A DNA stretch of 64,000 nucleotides from Sympetrum striolatum. Its lineage: Eukaryota > Arthropoda > Insecta > Odonata > Libellulidae. Positions 1-11,800 of this stretch are shown piece after piece. A model generated the notes under the pieces. The model was not told the DNA's origin. It did no database searches and worked only from the letters and a program-made list of their open reading frames with translations. Position 1 is the stretch's first letter, and every line of letters starts with the position of its first letter. The DNA lies in the NCBI GenBank assembly GCA_947579665.1, contig OX388343.1:88082254-88146253 (forward strand). The letters are read 5' to 3'. A program made the position numbers and the translations under genes.

Positions 1-1035
1 CGAAACAAGGGTCGCATTAGGGGCCCCAACATGATTGCAAGGTCCTGAAAGTCAGAAAGTTGATGAGCGGATTTACTCCAAGTATATGCTTCGGCATTTC
101 GTGGACAAGTTTAACATTATTTGAACATCAACTTTTACAGTTTTTTTCTATCTTTCTGCAATAAAATTTTTATGAGAGGACTATTTTCCTCTGTTCATTG
201 ATACAGGATATATAAATGAAAACGTTTTTATTCCAATGACATATTTTTTTATATAAATCCATGAACAGTACATGTTCACAAAAATCCATACCAAAAAGTC
301 AACAGATAAATTTAAGAATAAACACAACAAAAACTTTACTTATAAGGAAAGCATAAAACAAAATATAGAGGTTCGTTATTTACCATCAGTACAGTTGAAA
401 AATGGGTCAAAGATGAGAGTATACTAGAGTATAGATGACGTAATCTATGAATGAAGGACCGTTTAGTTGTGGAAAGTCGAAATGTAGAGCAATGAAAAAA
501 AAAAGTTTAATCTAGTAGGACCGGAAGGCACACAGAAGGAATTGACAGAAATTAAATCATATGTCCTAAAATTTCTTTTATTTTACTCCAAATGAATTTG
601 ACTCTACAGGAAGCTAATTCTATGATAAGACGCACCTAGATTTTGGTAATAAAAGTTTGAAAAAAAATAATTTCATAATCTGAAGTATACGAAATCGAGT
701 ATTATTCATAAAAAAGACCTAAGCGATGACTTCAAAGACAACAAGCACAAACACAACAAACGATACACTATTAACAACTATCTTGGTAGCGTGGAAGGCC
801 GCGTAGGCATTTAGAGCAGCTAAGAGCAACAAAAAAGCGTGACATACGGTAAAAACTCCATTGCGTAAGACTGTTTGCACATCGAATGTGCTTTTTTTTT
901 ACTGAGCTACTGACGCAATTATCTGGTGAAGTCCTCCTAAGCTCTATGGAACTTGTCAGGAAGTGTTTCACCAAGGCAACAGTAACAATAGACGAACAAA
1001 CACAACCATTCCCTGATCAGAAAAATCCGATCATC
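1..1035. other. gene-free A+T-rich stretch
   Basis: No convincing exon, RNA gene or named repeat is visible. Short open frames here have no recognisable domain, have composition like the surrounding A+T-rich DNA and lack flanking splice signals. Confidence 0.5.
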
Positions 1036-1107
1036 CGAGATTCGATTCCTGGACCTTGGAGTCGGAGCGATAGCGTTACTAGAACGCCAACCACTCGACC
1101 ACCAGTA
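1036..1107 (-). repeat. tRNA-derived SINE head (minus strand)
   Basis: Read on the minus strand this has a tRNA-like A-box region (GGTCGAGTGGTT, near 1090-1105) and a diverged B box (GGAATCGAATCTC, near 1036-1050) at tRNA spacing. Its middle, CTAG..CGCTATCGCTCC, is shared with the element at 60441-60518, so the two look like members of one SINE family. The acceptor stem does not pair as in a functional tRNA, so a SINE head is more likely than a tRNA gene. Confidence 0.5.
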
Positions 1108-1292
1108 GATGCTTGCTGTTCATTAATAGCATAAATTTCGGAACAAAGGTTCTTCCTGTATATATATGGTAAAATTCGGTACTTTTCTTATTATATTGTT
1201 TTTGATGGTGATAACGTAAAAGCGTCTGACGAACGAAGGTTGCTGATGAATGATATTCAATCTGCTCAGTCCTTGTCATGTACTACGTAAAT

Positions 1293-1335
1293 GCCAGGAT
1301 GGCCGAGCGGTCTGAGGCACAAGACTCATGTACCT
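1293..1335 (+). repeat. tRNA-Leu-like 5' half (truncated)
   Basis: The segment GCCAGGATGGCCGAGCGGTC followed by TGAGGCACAAGACTCA closely resembles the 5' half of eukaryotic tRNA-Leu (acceptor 5' strand, D arm with A box TGGCCGAGCGG, and start of the anticodon arm). No B box (GGTTCGAATCC type) follows within 100 bp and the acceptor stem has no 3' partner. It is a truncated tRNA copy or the head of a tRNA-Leu-derived SINE, about 95 bp from the left end of the Tigger element. Confidence 0.5.
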
Positions 1336-1428
1336 ACTACGAGAAATATAATAAGCTTATGCTACGCTCAATGTGGCAAAAGTATTATCATTCAACAGCA
1401 ATTAATGAAAGGATATCAAATGTAAATA

Positions 1429-2871
1429 CAGTGGAACCTCGGTTCACGAACTTAATCTGTTCCTGGACCCTGGTCGTGAACCGAGACAATTTCTCCCGTT
1501 GAAATTAATGTAAATACAATTAATCTATTCCAGACTCTGAAAATTTGTATTTTTTAAGTGTATTTTTGTTTAGAATGCAAGTAAATTACATGTAGAATTA
1601 GTTATAAAATAAATTAAAAATTAAATTTTAATGCTTTACGTGAATATTATTTAAAATTAATTACTTTACGTAAGTTACCTTCGTTGTGGGGGTGGCGGTC
1701 GAGGAGGAGGAGGCTAGAGCTGTGAAGATGAATTCCCTTCCACAGAAACAGCAGACACGTCTGATTTGGTGGTTTTCTGCACTTTTTTAGGTGGTTCTTC
1801 TCCCGATTTATAATCTGCTTTGCGCACAAGAAATCGATCTAAACAGGTTTGTCTTTTTCTTTGCTGCAAAATTTTTCTGAAGTGCGACATAGCATTGTCA
1901 TCGAAAAGATTAATTGCCCTATTGACTACAAGTTTGTTCGGGTGGTGTTTCTCAACAAATTTCTGCAACTTACACCACTTACTACACATATCCTTTATCA
2001 CAGCGGTAGGAATAGTAACCTCCTCCTCCCCTGACGAATGGTCCTCGTGTGTGACCGTCACCTGCTCACTCTGCAATTCAGCAAGCTCTTCTGTGGTGAA
2101 TTCTTCGATGTGATCATCCACCAACTCCTGCACATCAGCATCGTCGACCTCCAAGCCCATATTCTTGCTCATGGAAACGATTTCATCAACCACCTTGACT
2201 GCTTCTTCAAGCCCCTCAAAGTCTCTTTCTGGGACACAATCAAGCCAAAGTTTTCTCCTGGCTGACAGCAAGGTCCGATAAGAAACCTCATTCCAGGCTT
2301 TATCGATGAGATTTATGCAGTGTAGTATATTGAAGTGATTCTTCCTAAATTCTCGAAGGGTTAAATCCGTGTCATTAGTTACCTGAAGGCATTATTTTCC
2401 AGCTTCCAGCGCGCTTGTAGTCTTATTCGGAGTCGGTCGTTTTTCTGAGTTTTTTTATATTTCATCGTTTTTTCCTTAACTCGTCTTTATGAGCGTCATT
2501 GACTGCGATAGGTTCATAGCTTGGTATACGGAAGAAGACCCATGTGGGATAAAATAATAAAATAAAATTCGAAATAATTACAAAATACAGTAATTTGAAT
2601 TTAAGATAGCTAAATGTTATTATATTGCTATGTAATTTGTCCTGTTTCAGTGATAAAGTAATCTGCAAACTCACGAACTGTGTTCACTGATCAACCTGTC
2701 TGCAACTGTTTCTCAGGAACGATGCTGTGTTATGTCGGGGTTGCCTACTGAACTGGTCGGCAGCCTTGGTCGTGAACAGAGTACGCCAACAGAGTCAAAA
2801 TTTGGTTGCCAAAGCTGGTCGTAAAGAGAGTTGGTCGTAAACAGAGGCGGTCGTGAGCAGAGGTTCCACTG
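1429..2871 (-). mobile_element. Tigger/pogo-type DNA transposon, internally deleted
   Basis: The left end reads CAGTGGAACCTCGGTTCACG and the right end is its imperfect inverse, ending in GAGGTTCCACTG. A TA dinucleotide lies immediately outside each end (1427-1428 and 2872-2873), as expected for the TA target duplication of Tc1/mariner/pogo elements. Both subterminal regions carry several copies of a GGTCGTGAAC-like motif. The interior keeps only the 3' part of a transposase gene on the minus strand. At 1443 bp the element is well short of a full Tigger (usually above 2 kb), so it is non-autonomous. Confidence 0.85.
1714..2391 (-). pseudogene. Tigger transposase, C-terminal fragment (TIGD1-like)
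   Basis: The minus-strand frame is open from 2391 to the stop at 1714 (about 225 codons). It begins with residues resembling the end of the DDE domain of Tigger-type transposases (LTLREFRKNHFNILHCI, then DKAWNEVS and RKLWLDCVPERDF). It continues into the acidic C-terminal region (VDDADVQELVDDHIEEFTTEELAEL) and a basic tail. The N-terminal HTH/CENPB DNA-binding region and most of the DDE catalytic core are missing, and a stop codon at 2392-2394 cuts the upstream frame. The ORF has no initiating ATG at its 5' edge. It is a decayed domestic copy inside the element at 1429-2871, not a host gene; the family assignment is firm and activity is excluded by the truncation. Confidence 0.8.
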
Positions 2872-2873
2872 TA

Positions 2874-3477
2874 GATAAATATAACAGAAAATATATCTAA
2901 TATTAGAATATTTACCAAGTTTAAAAAAATTAAATAATGATAACTTTTTAATTGTAAATTTGAAATGAAATATAACCAAAATATTTCGATCGTTAGAGTG
3001 GTATATGTAATCATTTTCTGTCAAGCACGATTTCCATTGAATTGCCATTCGTTGCTGTCGATGCTAATGGAACCTCAGAATTGCTGAAGCATCACACTCC
3101 ATCATTTTTATCTTCGAGCGGAATGCACGTAAATATGTGCTCCATGACTACGGTTTGTTCCGGATGTTTACTCCAAAAGAGTAAAGATAACGAATTCATT
3201 CCGGACTTTATGAGATCCTCCTTGTTATGAGGAGTAAATCTGAGAAGCAGGTCCACGAATTTGCAAATATTAGAGATTGAAGGTCTAAACCTCCTCAAAA
3301 ATTTGAAAGTGTTTCGAAGACGATCGTTACATATTTTAATTTGGAGAAAATTTAATAAAATTTGAGCGTTCAATATATATATATGTATCGAAATTCACAG
3401 TATTCGAAATACCAAAATTAAGGAATTTATGACTCTTATTCATGCAGTTTTATTTATGTGATATATTTTACTTTAAA
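2874..3477. other. no feature seen
   Basis: A+T-rich sequence just outside the Tigger element. Short open frames have no family resemblance and no splice-site support. Confidence 0.5.
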
Positions 3478-3720
3478 GGCGCATATAAATGTACTTCGAA
3501 AACGATTTCTTCGAAAAGGAAATCTTCAAACGATCTATTCTTCGAATGCCAAATTCTTCGAAAATAGACCTCATAGACATAGAAAACCCATATCCGCTAA
3601 TTTACTGATTAGATTTCAACTGTGAACCAGTTCCTTTACTATAAATTTAGTATAACTTCAGGTTCATTCAAGTGGTCTTTCTTCGAAGAGTTTGTGTACT
3701 CTCATTTATTATAATCTAAA
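3478..3720 (+). repeat. dispersed repeat with periodic TTCGAA motifs (copy 1)
   Basis: From about 3495 to 3575 the palindrome TTCGAA or a close variant recurs every 15-20 bp (for example TTCTTCGAAAA). It is followed by a unique-looking 3' part (near 3620-3720: CAGTTCCTTTA..ACTTCAGGTTCATTCAAGTGGT). The same order of segments in the same orientation reappears at 19830-20000. This is therefore a dispersed element of unknown class, with an internal short-period array. Confidence 0.5.
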
Positions 3721-6430
3721 ACGTGAAGATCTGATGCATCGCTGGAATAAATAACAAACATAATGCACAAAAAATTATTAGATTCGATTACAATTAATGC
3801 ACTGATAGAAAAAGAGCCTTTAGATGCATCATTTAGAATTATACGTGCTGTTACACAATAAAAAATCTACTCTGAAAGAAAAAGCTGAGCGTTATCCTAT
3901 TTAAATGGAAATGCGTCGAAATATAAAAATCGCAGAAAGAGACTCTTTTCTATGGAACTGCACCATATGGCACAAAATATAGGCTAAGTACTTTTTCCAC
4001 AAAATTATTTGGCGTGCACTTTTATTGAATACAGTTCAAGGCCTCTTTGTTCCACACATAGAAAATTGTTTTCTCACGCTATTTGTTCTTTCTGCTTGGA
4101 AAACATATTAGAACGGGATAATTTCAGCGAAAATAGGGATTTTATATCCTTTGAATTCGAATAAAAGAAAATAAAGTCCCAAGAGGGTTCTGTTTTTCCC
4201 ACGTAATGTTTCTCTCATGGGAAAAATAATAAAAAGAGACTATTTTAGAGAATATAGTTTTACGTATCATTTCCCATTAATGGATTTTCCTAAATATATT
4301 TATGTATAGTGTATACATTTTCAATTGTTAATGATTCATTTGTAATGGCGATTGTTTTCGATTTTTCTCCTCCCACTTTTCCCCGTTCCATTCTTTCCTT
4401 AGTGACAATCAACACAACTGCAATTCCTGTGTTGTTCAATTAATCGTCAACCCTTATTGCCTCTCTTGTTAATCCACAGTTTTCAACTTAATTCCTCCAA
4501 ATCCCCAACCCTCTCCTCTTCCTCTCCCTTATTTGATGACAATTATCCCAACGGCATTCGTTCAGTGCCTCATGAATTCGCACAGCGATTAAACCGGTCG
4601 TTAATTAAAATTAATGTGAGATTGAGCACATGTATTTAAATTCATATTTTGAAAATAATCCATGTAATTCGTCTGATCTGATTTGTCACATTTATCCATG
4701 AAATTGTTTCTGTATTTTTGTTTCCTCATTTTATGATTTATATCATTCTTTAATTCGTTCATATTATTATTTACCAAAGCTTATCATCGGCTGTGATTGC
4801 CCTCATGCTGTGTGTTGATGAATTGTTAATAAATAGAATGGCAAAATGTCTTTACAGGAGATTGATTAAAACAGTTATCCACTAGTTTGACTAGTTATGT
4901 TTTATCTTGAAAAAATGTATTATTTGTTAAAATAATGTAGTTTGACGGGCAGCTTTCGCATATCTTATCCCTCGTATGAATGTCGTTGGAACATAGGCTG
5001 CCCTGCGACGCTTTCTGCTGGAACGCTCTAAATTTAATATGCGTAGGGGGAATAGGTTTGCGAGAGGGAAAAAAGGGTAAAGGGTCAAGATGAGAGAGAA
5101 TAAGGGTAATTGATGAGAAGAGGGAAAGGAAGGAATTTGTCTTCATTAGGGAGATTCCTCACTGTCCTCTTCCAGAAGTCAAAACTCATTAAGGTAAAGT
5201 ACGGCGGTTGATATACCCCCGAACAGGAATGGGACGGAAATTGTAAATTTATTATAGAACAGTCAATCCATAAATCGATTCGTGAGGAGTGAGTGATTTC
5301 CTTGAGGAGAACGGGATTCTTCGGGGAAGGGAGTTCCCCCACAGGAAAGGGTGTTTCGCAAGGCATGTTATGAAAGTTTATCACCTAGCTACAAGATATC
5401 GTATCTATTATGATTAAAACATTTATGTCCTGTGTCATCTGTTTACGCGGGTAATTTCAATAATCATGCATAAGAGAGTAACTGCTCCAGGTGCATAGTT
5501 CGCTAAAAGCAGGGGTGGCCCGTAAATACCGGAGAACCAACCAGCACATGGAGTCAGTTCGAGTAGGAGCGGGTGAGAGAATTTGGGTACACCTTAATGA
5601 GGACATCTCTCCATGAGGAAGGTGAAACGCAAATCGGAAAACTAAACTTTTAACCGTAATTGATAATTGACATAATTTAATTCGTTTCAGTTTAACCTTA
5701 TCGTAATTTATCCGCATTCATTTACAAGTTCAGTGTCATTATATTTTATAACCTTTGGGTAGAATCCAATGCAAACGAGATATAATCGTAATATCACAAA
5801 ATTTCACCAAGAAAAATTATAGCGACGGGTGATTTAATGTAAACAAAGAAATGTAGATCAAGTAATTAAAGTAATTATAATCCATGAAATATGCAATTGT
5901 AACGAAATTAATTATTATTATTATTATTATGGCGGCAAGTTTTGATTCACACATTCACAGGGCTTTTACAACATATCACCCATAAAAGAGCGAGAAAAAC
6001 CTGTGCTAACTTATAGATAGTATTAATTAAAAGATATTATTAACATTTATTCATAATTAATTTAGATCACTCTCAAACCAATGATATGAATAATAAAACA
6101 AAAATATCATGTAATATTAACAATGATGTTAACCGAACAATAAAGAAACACATGCTGATAAATTTTACTTACTTTTGAGAACCTCCTAAGAAGTCATTTT
6201 TATACTTCATATAAATTTAGTTTATTTTGTTTATAAGAATTACAAAAATATCAAGTGAATCGTATAAATACTTTACCTATTTTAATGTAATAAATTTTAA
6301 AGGTTTCTTCCTTAAAAATATAGAATTATTGTTAATTACTTTGTGAAATAAATTCATAAAATAAAATTATAATGATGCATTTCAAATTAAAATAACAAAA
6401 TTAGACACTAAAAACATTATGCATATACAT
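3721..6430. other. gene-free stretch with an (ATT)n microsatellite
   Basis: No exon or RNA gene is supported. The only clear structure is an (ATT)n microsatellite at 5908-5930. The purine-rich block near 5040-5350 gives long minus-strand frames, but these are compositional and match no family. Confidence 0.5.
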
Positions 6431-7065
6431 CATGAATATACATTATGAATAACTACATCAATCAACTATTTCTTTCTATATTTTCAACGAATCTGTTCAC
6501 AATAAATTGGCGCTTTGGGACGTTGCAATCAATCACACAACATGAGTGGAAATATTAGAGTATTGTATCGAGCAATTTAGAGATATAAAGCACGAAAAAC
6601 AGAATTAATAAACTCTTTAGCCAGTGCACAACTACTGAAAATGTTTCTATAGATAATGGAATGAAGCTGCCAACGAAAAAACATTAAGTTATGTGATAAT
6701 ATTATAAAAAGGATTGAAATTGTAAAAAATATCGGAGTTTATCTTGAGTTACCTCAAAGAAGAGAGTGACTAAGATCAGTCATAAATTTAGAGTCATAAC
6801 AATTTGAAGATAATATTTATAATATCATCATTTAGTTATAACGATGATTTATGGTCATGAATAACAACATTAAGGAATAAAAATTATGAATATACATTAT
6901 CAACAAACTTTATTAATCAACTTCTTTTTTCTATATCACAAATCAATCTCGTCACAACAAATTATCGCTTTGGAACGTTACTATCAATCAGACGAAATCA
7001 ACAGAAATATTAGATCATAACATGGAAAAATTCAAAGATTAAAAGCATGAAAAAACAGCTCTAAT
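6431..7065. repeat. diverged direct repeat, two arms about 455 bp apart
   Basis: The segment starting at about 6431 (ATGAATATACATTATGAATA) recurs at about 6886 (ATGAATATACATTATCAACA). Both continue in parallel for about 175 bp through AATCAACT..CTATAT and the shared CGCTTTGG.ACGTT segment. The part between them, about 6630-6840, resembles 12770-13000. Together this looks like a decayed multi-copy dispersed repeat without coding capacity. Confidence 0.45.
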
Positions 7066-7199
7066 AATCACACGGACGAAAGCAAATTCTTGGAAAGCCC
7101 ATCCCAACTATCCCTCTACCATTAAAGGGCAAAGGGCATTAGCTTCCCTTGCAACCGATGGCTAAGTAATGCAGTTACAAATGAATGTGAAGGAATCAC

Positions 7200-7800
7200 C
7201 TTTGTTCTCGCTATCAAAAGCATAGCAGCAGAAAGGCGAGCGTGTCGCGCAAGACGTCAGCGTGCTACTTGATAAAAGTCACGTTACGTAACTCGCGTGC
7301 GCGACAACAAAAGGAGCTTCGAAATCGATGTGCCCCGGGCGTACAAAAGCACTCCAGAACACCGCACACAATTACACTCGGGAGCAGATGACGTCAACGT
7401 CCCGATTACGGTTTTTCCGGCACCCGGCGCAGAGAAAGGTCGCACGCGAGTCAACGGATACGCGAAAAGATAGCGAAAATCCTTCGACTTTCTTCGGATT
7501 AACGGCCATTGGGTGCGCCTTCGGAGGAGACACAAAGGAAGAGAGGAAGGAGCGTGGAAAAATGATGTGCCTCCTTCACCCAAATGTAAACTAATGAGTT
7601 TTCGCCCTTGGTTCCTGGCCGTTCTGCCGCCTTCACACGAAAAAATCGCCTCTATAAAAATACACGGAGTGAGTTTCATAGTGGGACTGAAATGGTACAC
7701 TGGGGTGGCATTCCACATAAAAACTTTCGTAATTTATCATTGTTTCCGATCTGAATGCCACCCCTGAGTTTTTTTATGGGTTTAATCGCCTTCTTGCAGC
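7200..7800. promoter_or_regulatory. CpG-containing block with CRE-type palindrome (speculative)
   Basis: This block is visibly richer in G+C and CpG than its surroundings. It contains a perfect TGACGTCA palindrome at 7389-7396, a related GACGTCAG at 7253-7260, and TTACGTAA near 7284. These resemble CREB/ATF binding sites, but short palindromes occur by chance. Long overlapping frames on both strands (for example minus 7284-7718) reflect G+C content and show no recognisable protein. A promoter or first exon of an unseen gene is possible but unsupported. Confidence 0.2.
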
Positions 7801-8059
7801 GGAATGATGCTTTTACGCACTCCGTTACCTGGAGGTAATTCTTTGAGGAATCATTTACGTTGGCAAAAACCTTCGTTGGCCGAAATATTATTTTTTATTA
7901 GTTAGCAAGGCTTAATTTACACGCATGTCTGTAAAAAGTTAAACCTGAAAGTCGATTTAAGCCTAAATCCTTCCACCATTATTTACAAAAAGACCAAGAT
8001 AGGGAATGAGGTGATCAAACAATATAAGGAGTGAGGGTTTTATGGGGACTTCCACAAAT

Positions 8060-8115
8060 TGGTTGTGCGTTCGTCTTTTGTGAATGAGGTCCCTAGTTCG
8101 ATTCCCGGCGAGGGC
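8060..8115 (+). repeat. tRNA-derived SINE fragment
   Basis: A B-box-like motif (TAGTTCGATTCCC at 8094-8106) sits about 40 bp after a diverged A-box-like GGTTGTGCGTTCG. The tRNA cloverleaf is not intact. It is probably the head of a decayed SINE. Confidence 0.35.
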
Positions 8116-8522
8116 CCATATTTACGGAATGACCTTAGCCGCCAAAGCACTTTTAAAATAGGAGCACTACTTCCACGAGATGATTCTCCCTTCTTTCTCT
8201 AATAAGCCGGGATGTTACGATAGAGAAAAGGCAACGTAAGTACACTTTGAAAACCCAATGAATGATTTTTTCGTAGTATTTGATAAGACTTGATGAATGG
8301 TTTCATTCAACAAGATTCATACTTCGGTAGCATTCCTACTACTACAGCCATAGTCATACTGAGGCAAAAATGAATTCAAGATGCAATTTTTCCCGTCCTG
8401 TACCCAAAGACAAAGGAAAAACTTCCACATCTTCCAGCAAGTCAAAAAACATGAACGTAATAAATGGAAGATACAGTTTCCTTTTGGTTGTACCGAAATA
8501 AAAAAAACATACCCAACGAGAT

Positions 8523-8864
8523 GTGGGAGCAAGAACACATGGTGCGATGCAGTGTAATAAAGTTCCGAAATTTCCCAAGTGTTTTAAGTCGGGACGAGAA
8601 AAAGTAACTGTAGAGGATGGCGAATTTAAGTGCGTTGTTAGCCACAACTGGATGGTTACGAAAGTTGTGAGGAGAAACGGAACTGAAATTATGAGAAATT
8701 GCAAACGCAACCACTGGCGGAAAATCATAAACATGGAGTCAACGTTCCCAATCATAGGAAACGGGACGTGTGAACCTCAACAAGTCCCCGTGACGCGAGG
8801 ACATTGGCTTATAAAAGTGGACCCCGTTCTCGGTAAGAAGGGGAAAGCGCACTTGAATACTTAG
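8523..8864 (+). pseudogene. possible piggyBac-like transposase remnant
   Basis: The frame carries a stretch of the form FPKCFKSGREKVTVEDGEFK, then VSHNWMVTK and RRNGTEI. This resembles the late DDE region of piggyBac-type transposases, where a GEF/GEM motif precedes a strand usually ending TKWKD, followed by a RR..DGT..EI segment. Here the expected WKD and the following strand are missing, suggesting an internal deletion, and the rest (KRNHWRKIINMES..) is not recognised. The frame has no good start. No flanking TTAA-bounded inverted repeats were found. An unrelated exon is the alternative; the family call is tentative. Confidence 0.3.
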
Positions 8865-8899
8865 CAAGAGCTCGAAGCTTTCAAAACGTAGGAACTAAA

Positions 8900-11800
8900 C
8901 TGAGTTTTATGATAGCCTTTCGAAATAGCGAGAAACATAAAATTTGACATTGAAAGTCATTCGTTGATGTAGGCAAAGTCATGCCTTATCAGAGTAATTA
9001 ATAAACACATTTGAATCAATTTTGTCAGATTTCATTTCTATCCCGAAAGTATATTACAATTGGTCTTAGATGTAACTGTAGTCATGAGAGTAACTGTTAC
9101 AATTAGCGCCTGTTATTTACTTTCTTTTCTGCCTCAAACCAAGTTTTAAGGGTATACTCTCAATGCAGAATTGCAGCTAATGATGGTCTATCGAGATTCT
9201 ATAAGATAATAAATTGTCGTTATCTTTAAATATCTGGTGGTTTGAATTCAGGGAGCTAATTGAGTTGGCAATTCATGATTGGAATAACAATTTTACTTTT
9301 TCTTTTTCTAGGAATGCGCCTGTGAGCAAAACGGCCGATTTCTTATAACTTATCGGTCAATCGGCGCAGTACCACACGGCTCTGATTATATTTCATTAGG
9401 GTTTTGGGTTAATTCATACAGATACGTGACAAATAGTTTGATATCCTTGTAAAATAAGAAATACTCAGAAAATAGTCGTAATTAATAATAATAATAATAA
9501 ACGCAAGTTTTCGAGAGTGGATTCTTCTTAAAATTGATCATTCTTGCCGTCCTTCACTTTGCATTAGAAGGGAACCCATGCATATTCAATAACCTATGAT
9601 TTAGGAGATTCTATCACATGAATGTGAAAAGGCTAACATATTTCTGGGTTGGGAAATAAGAAAAATGAACTTGCATTTGGAAAGCCTATTTCTTTAATCA
9701 CCATTGTTCACGTTTATAATGAATACTAATAATTTCTTAACGTATATCGTATAATTTTACATTTTTCCTTATAAAAACGAATTTTACTGTTTACTATATT
9801 GTTTTTTCTATACTATCTATAAAAATATATGGAACTGCAATAATTCTTACTAAAAGTATGCAGAAAAACAGATTAGCAGTAGAAAATATGTAAAAATAAA
9901 TGAACCGATATATTGGTTCTTTTTCCAAATAATGATTAATCTGCAAAATGGCCAATACGGCCGATTACCGATAACCATCCAATCTCTTAGAGCATCCTTT
10001 TTTCGATCCATCATAACTTAAGGTAAATTAATTTTAACCTGAATGATTCTTCAAATAAGGTATCATAATTGAATTCAAAATATCTAAAAATTCACCCAAA
10101 ATCCTCACCGAATTCGATATTTATGAAACTACTGTCGAATCCACAGCCTACTTGAGATGGAGCAGAAAGACCAACAAATAAACTGAAACGCAACAAAAAA
10201 ATAAAGCAAACGCAGGAACAAGCACAGCACGTGCGTTTTCAGCATTACCCAACTGGTAATTGTGTGGTTTTAGAGTAATGAAGATGATTATCGCTGAGAA
10301 TGTTTTCATAATATCAAAATGTAATTCATGTATTCATAAGGAACTGATGTATTTATAAAGATTAGGAGGTCACGGAAATAATTAAAAGTCGAAATTATTA
10401 TGTGTAACTGAGGTCACACATCTTCACGGAAACACCGAACAGGGCATAGCGGTACATAACTAATAAAGCTGGAAATTCAAGGTTTAGAGGCCAAAAAGAA
10501 GACCTACTATGTTCATCTGAGAAACACTCCTTGTTAAATCGAAACGGTCTAACAGATAATCAACCAAAATTCAAGCATTTACTACAAAAAATGTACAAAT
10601 CACGTAATATGAAATATTTATATTCAATACCCATTGTCTCATCTTTACAGAGAAAAGTCCCGGAATTACCCACAGAATAAAACAGAAGTTTTTCTTGTAT
10701 TCCCACATTTTCTTTCCGGAAAATGATACACAAAACACATTTAAATCAGGAATGAAATAACGTGTTACCTTCCTGCTGAGAACCTAAGTTATCACACACA
10801 TTCAAACATTCAAATGATTCGGAACTCCAAATTTCGCCAATTGTATAGATCTATGGCTAAACTATATTCCAATTGCACTGGAAAATTAACGTTTACCTTA
10901 AATACGATTTCTTGTGATTAAAGAACTTTCACCGGCTATTTTGGAATGAATTCGCGAACAGTGAAAAGTCAAAACAATAAATCATACGTAAACAACACCT
11001 GTTGTTTTAATTTACGAGTAAAATAAGACTCTCTAACTTACGAACGGTATCAAGAGTGGCAATTTAATAAAGCGACATATTGCAACCTGTCGAGAACATA
11101 GAGAAGTGTTCAAGATGAAAATAGATGCCTTATTAAACACGGAAACTCACGAAGTTATGAACTCTTGTTAGACTAGAAAGGAAATTATCTCTCCATAAAG
11201 CCATAAAATGCTTCCTCTGCCTAACTCTCCTTGGCTTCTTGGTATTGCCATAGATGACTCCAAGTTATGACTTCCTTTCTTTTAAACAGGGCCAATTAAA
11301 TTCACATTAGATAGTCAGTAGATGCTGATTAAGCTCTTACAAAAGTTACGAACATTTTCCTGCTTTACTTGCCTAATATATCCATGGTATTTCATACTTT
11401 TTCCCAGAAAGACAAAGGATTTCGCGTTTATTTTACGTGGAAAGTAACCACAGATGTACTATTTCATTAGATAGGGAGTTTCAATTTAATTTTTCACATC
11501 AAATAAAAAATATGGTATTCTATTTTTTCATAACGTTATTCTGTTTTCTGGTTCTGAACTTTTTCCTTTTTTGATTTTTATTTCCTGCTTTTCATCGGAC
11601 TCATATAGCTCACTTCTTTTAGACAGCAATAAGCATCATTAACTTGAAATATGCGTTATGAAATACGAAAATGAATTCATCCGTAACATTTTCCTCGCAG
11701 TCTGTTTAGTATAGTTTTAAGAAAATTGTCATAGTAATATAAAATATTTTCATACAGAAATCACCGGTAAAAGTAAATAAATAAAAATGACTTGTAACTT

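Noticed and set aside
7284..7718. 144-codon minus-strand frame
   Set aside because: No domain; overlapping frames on the plus strand are equally long, so this reflects base composition.
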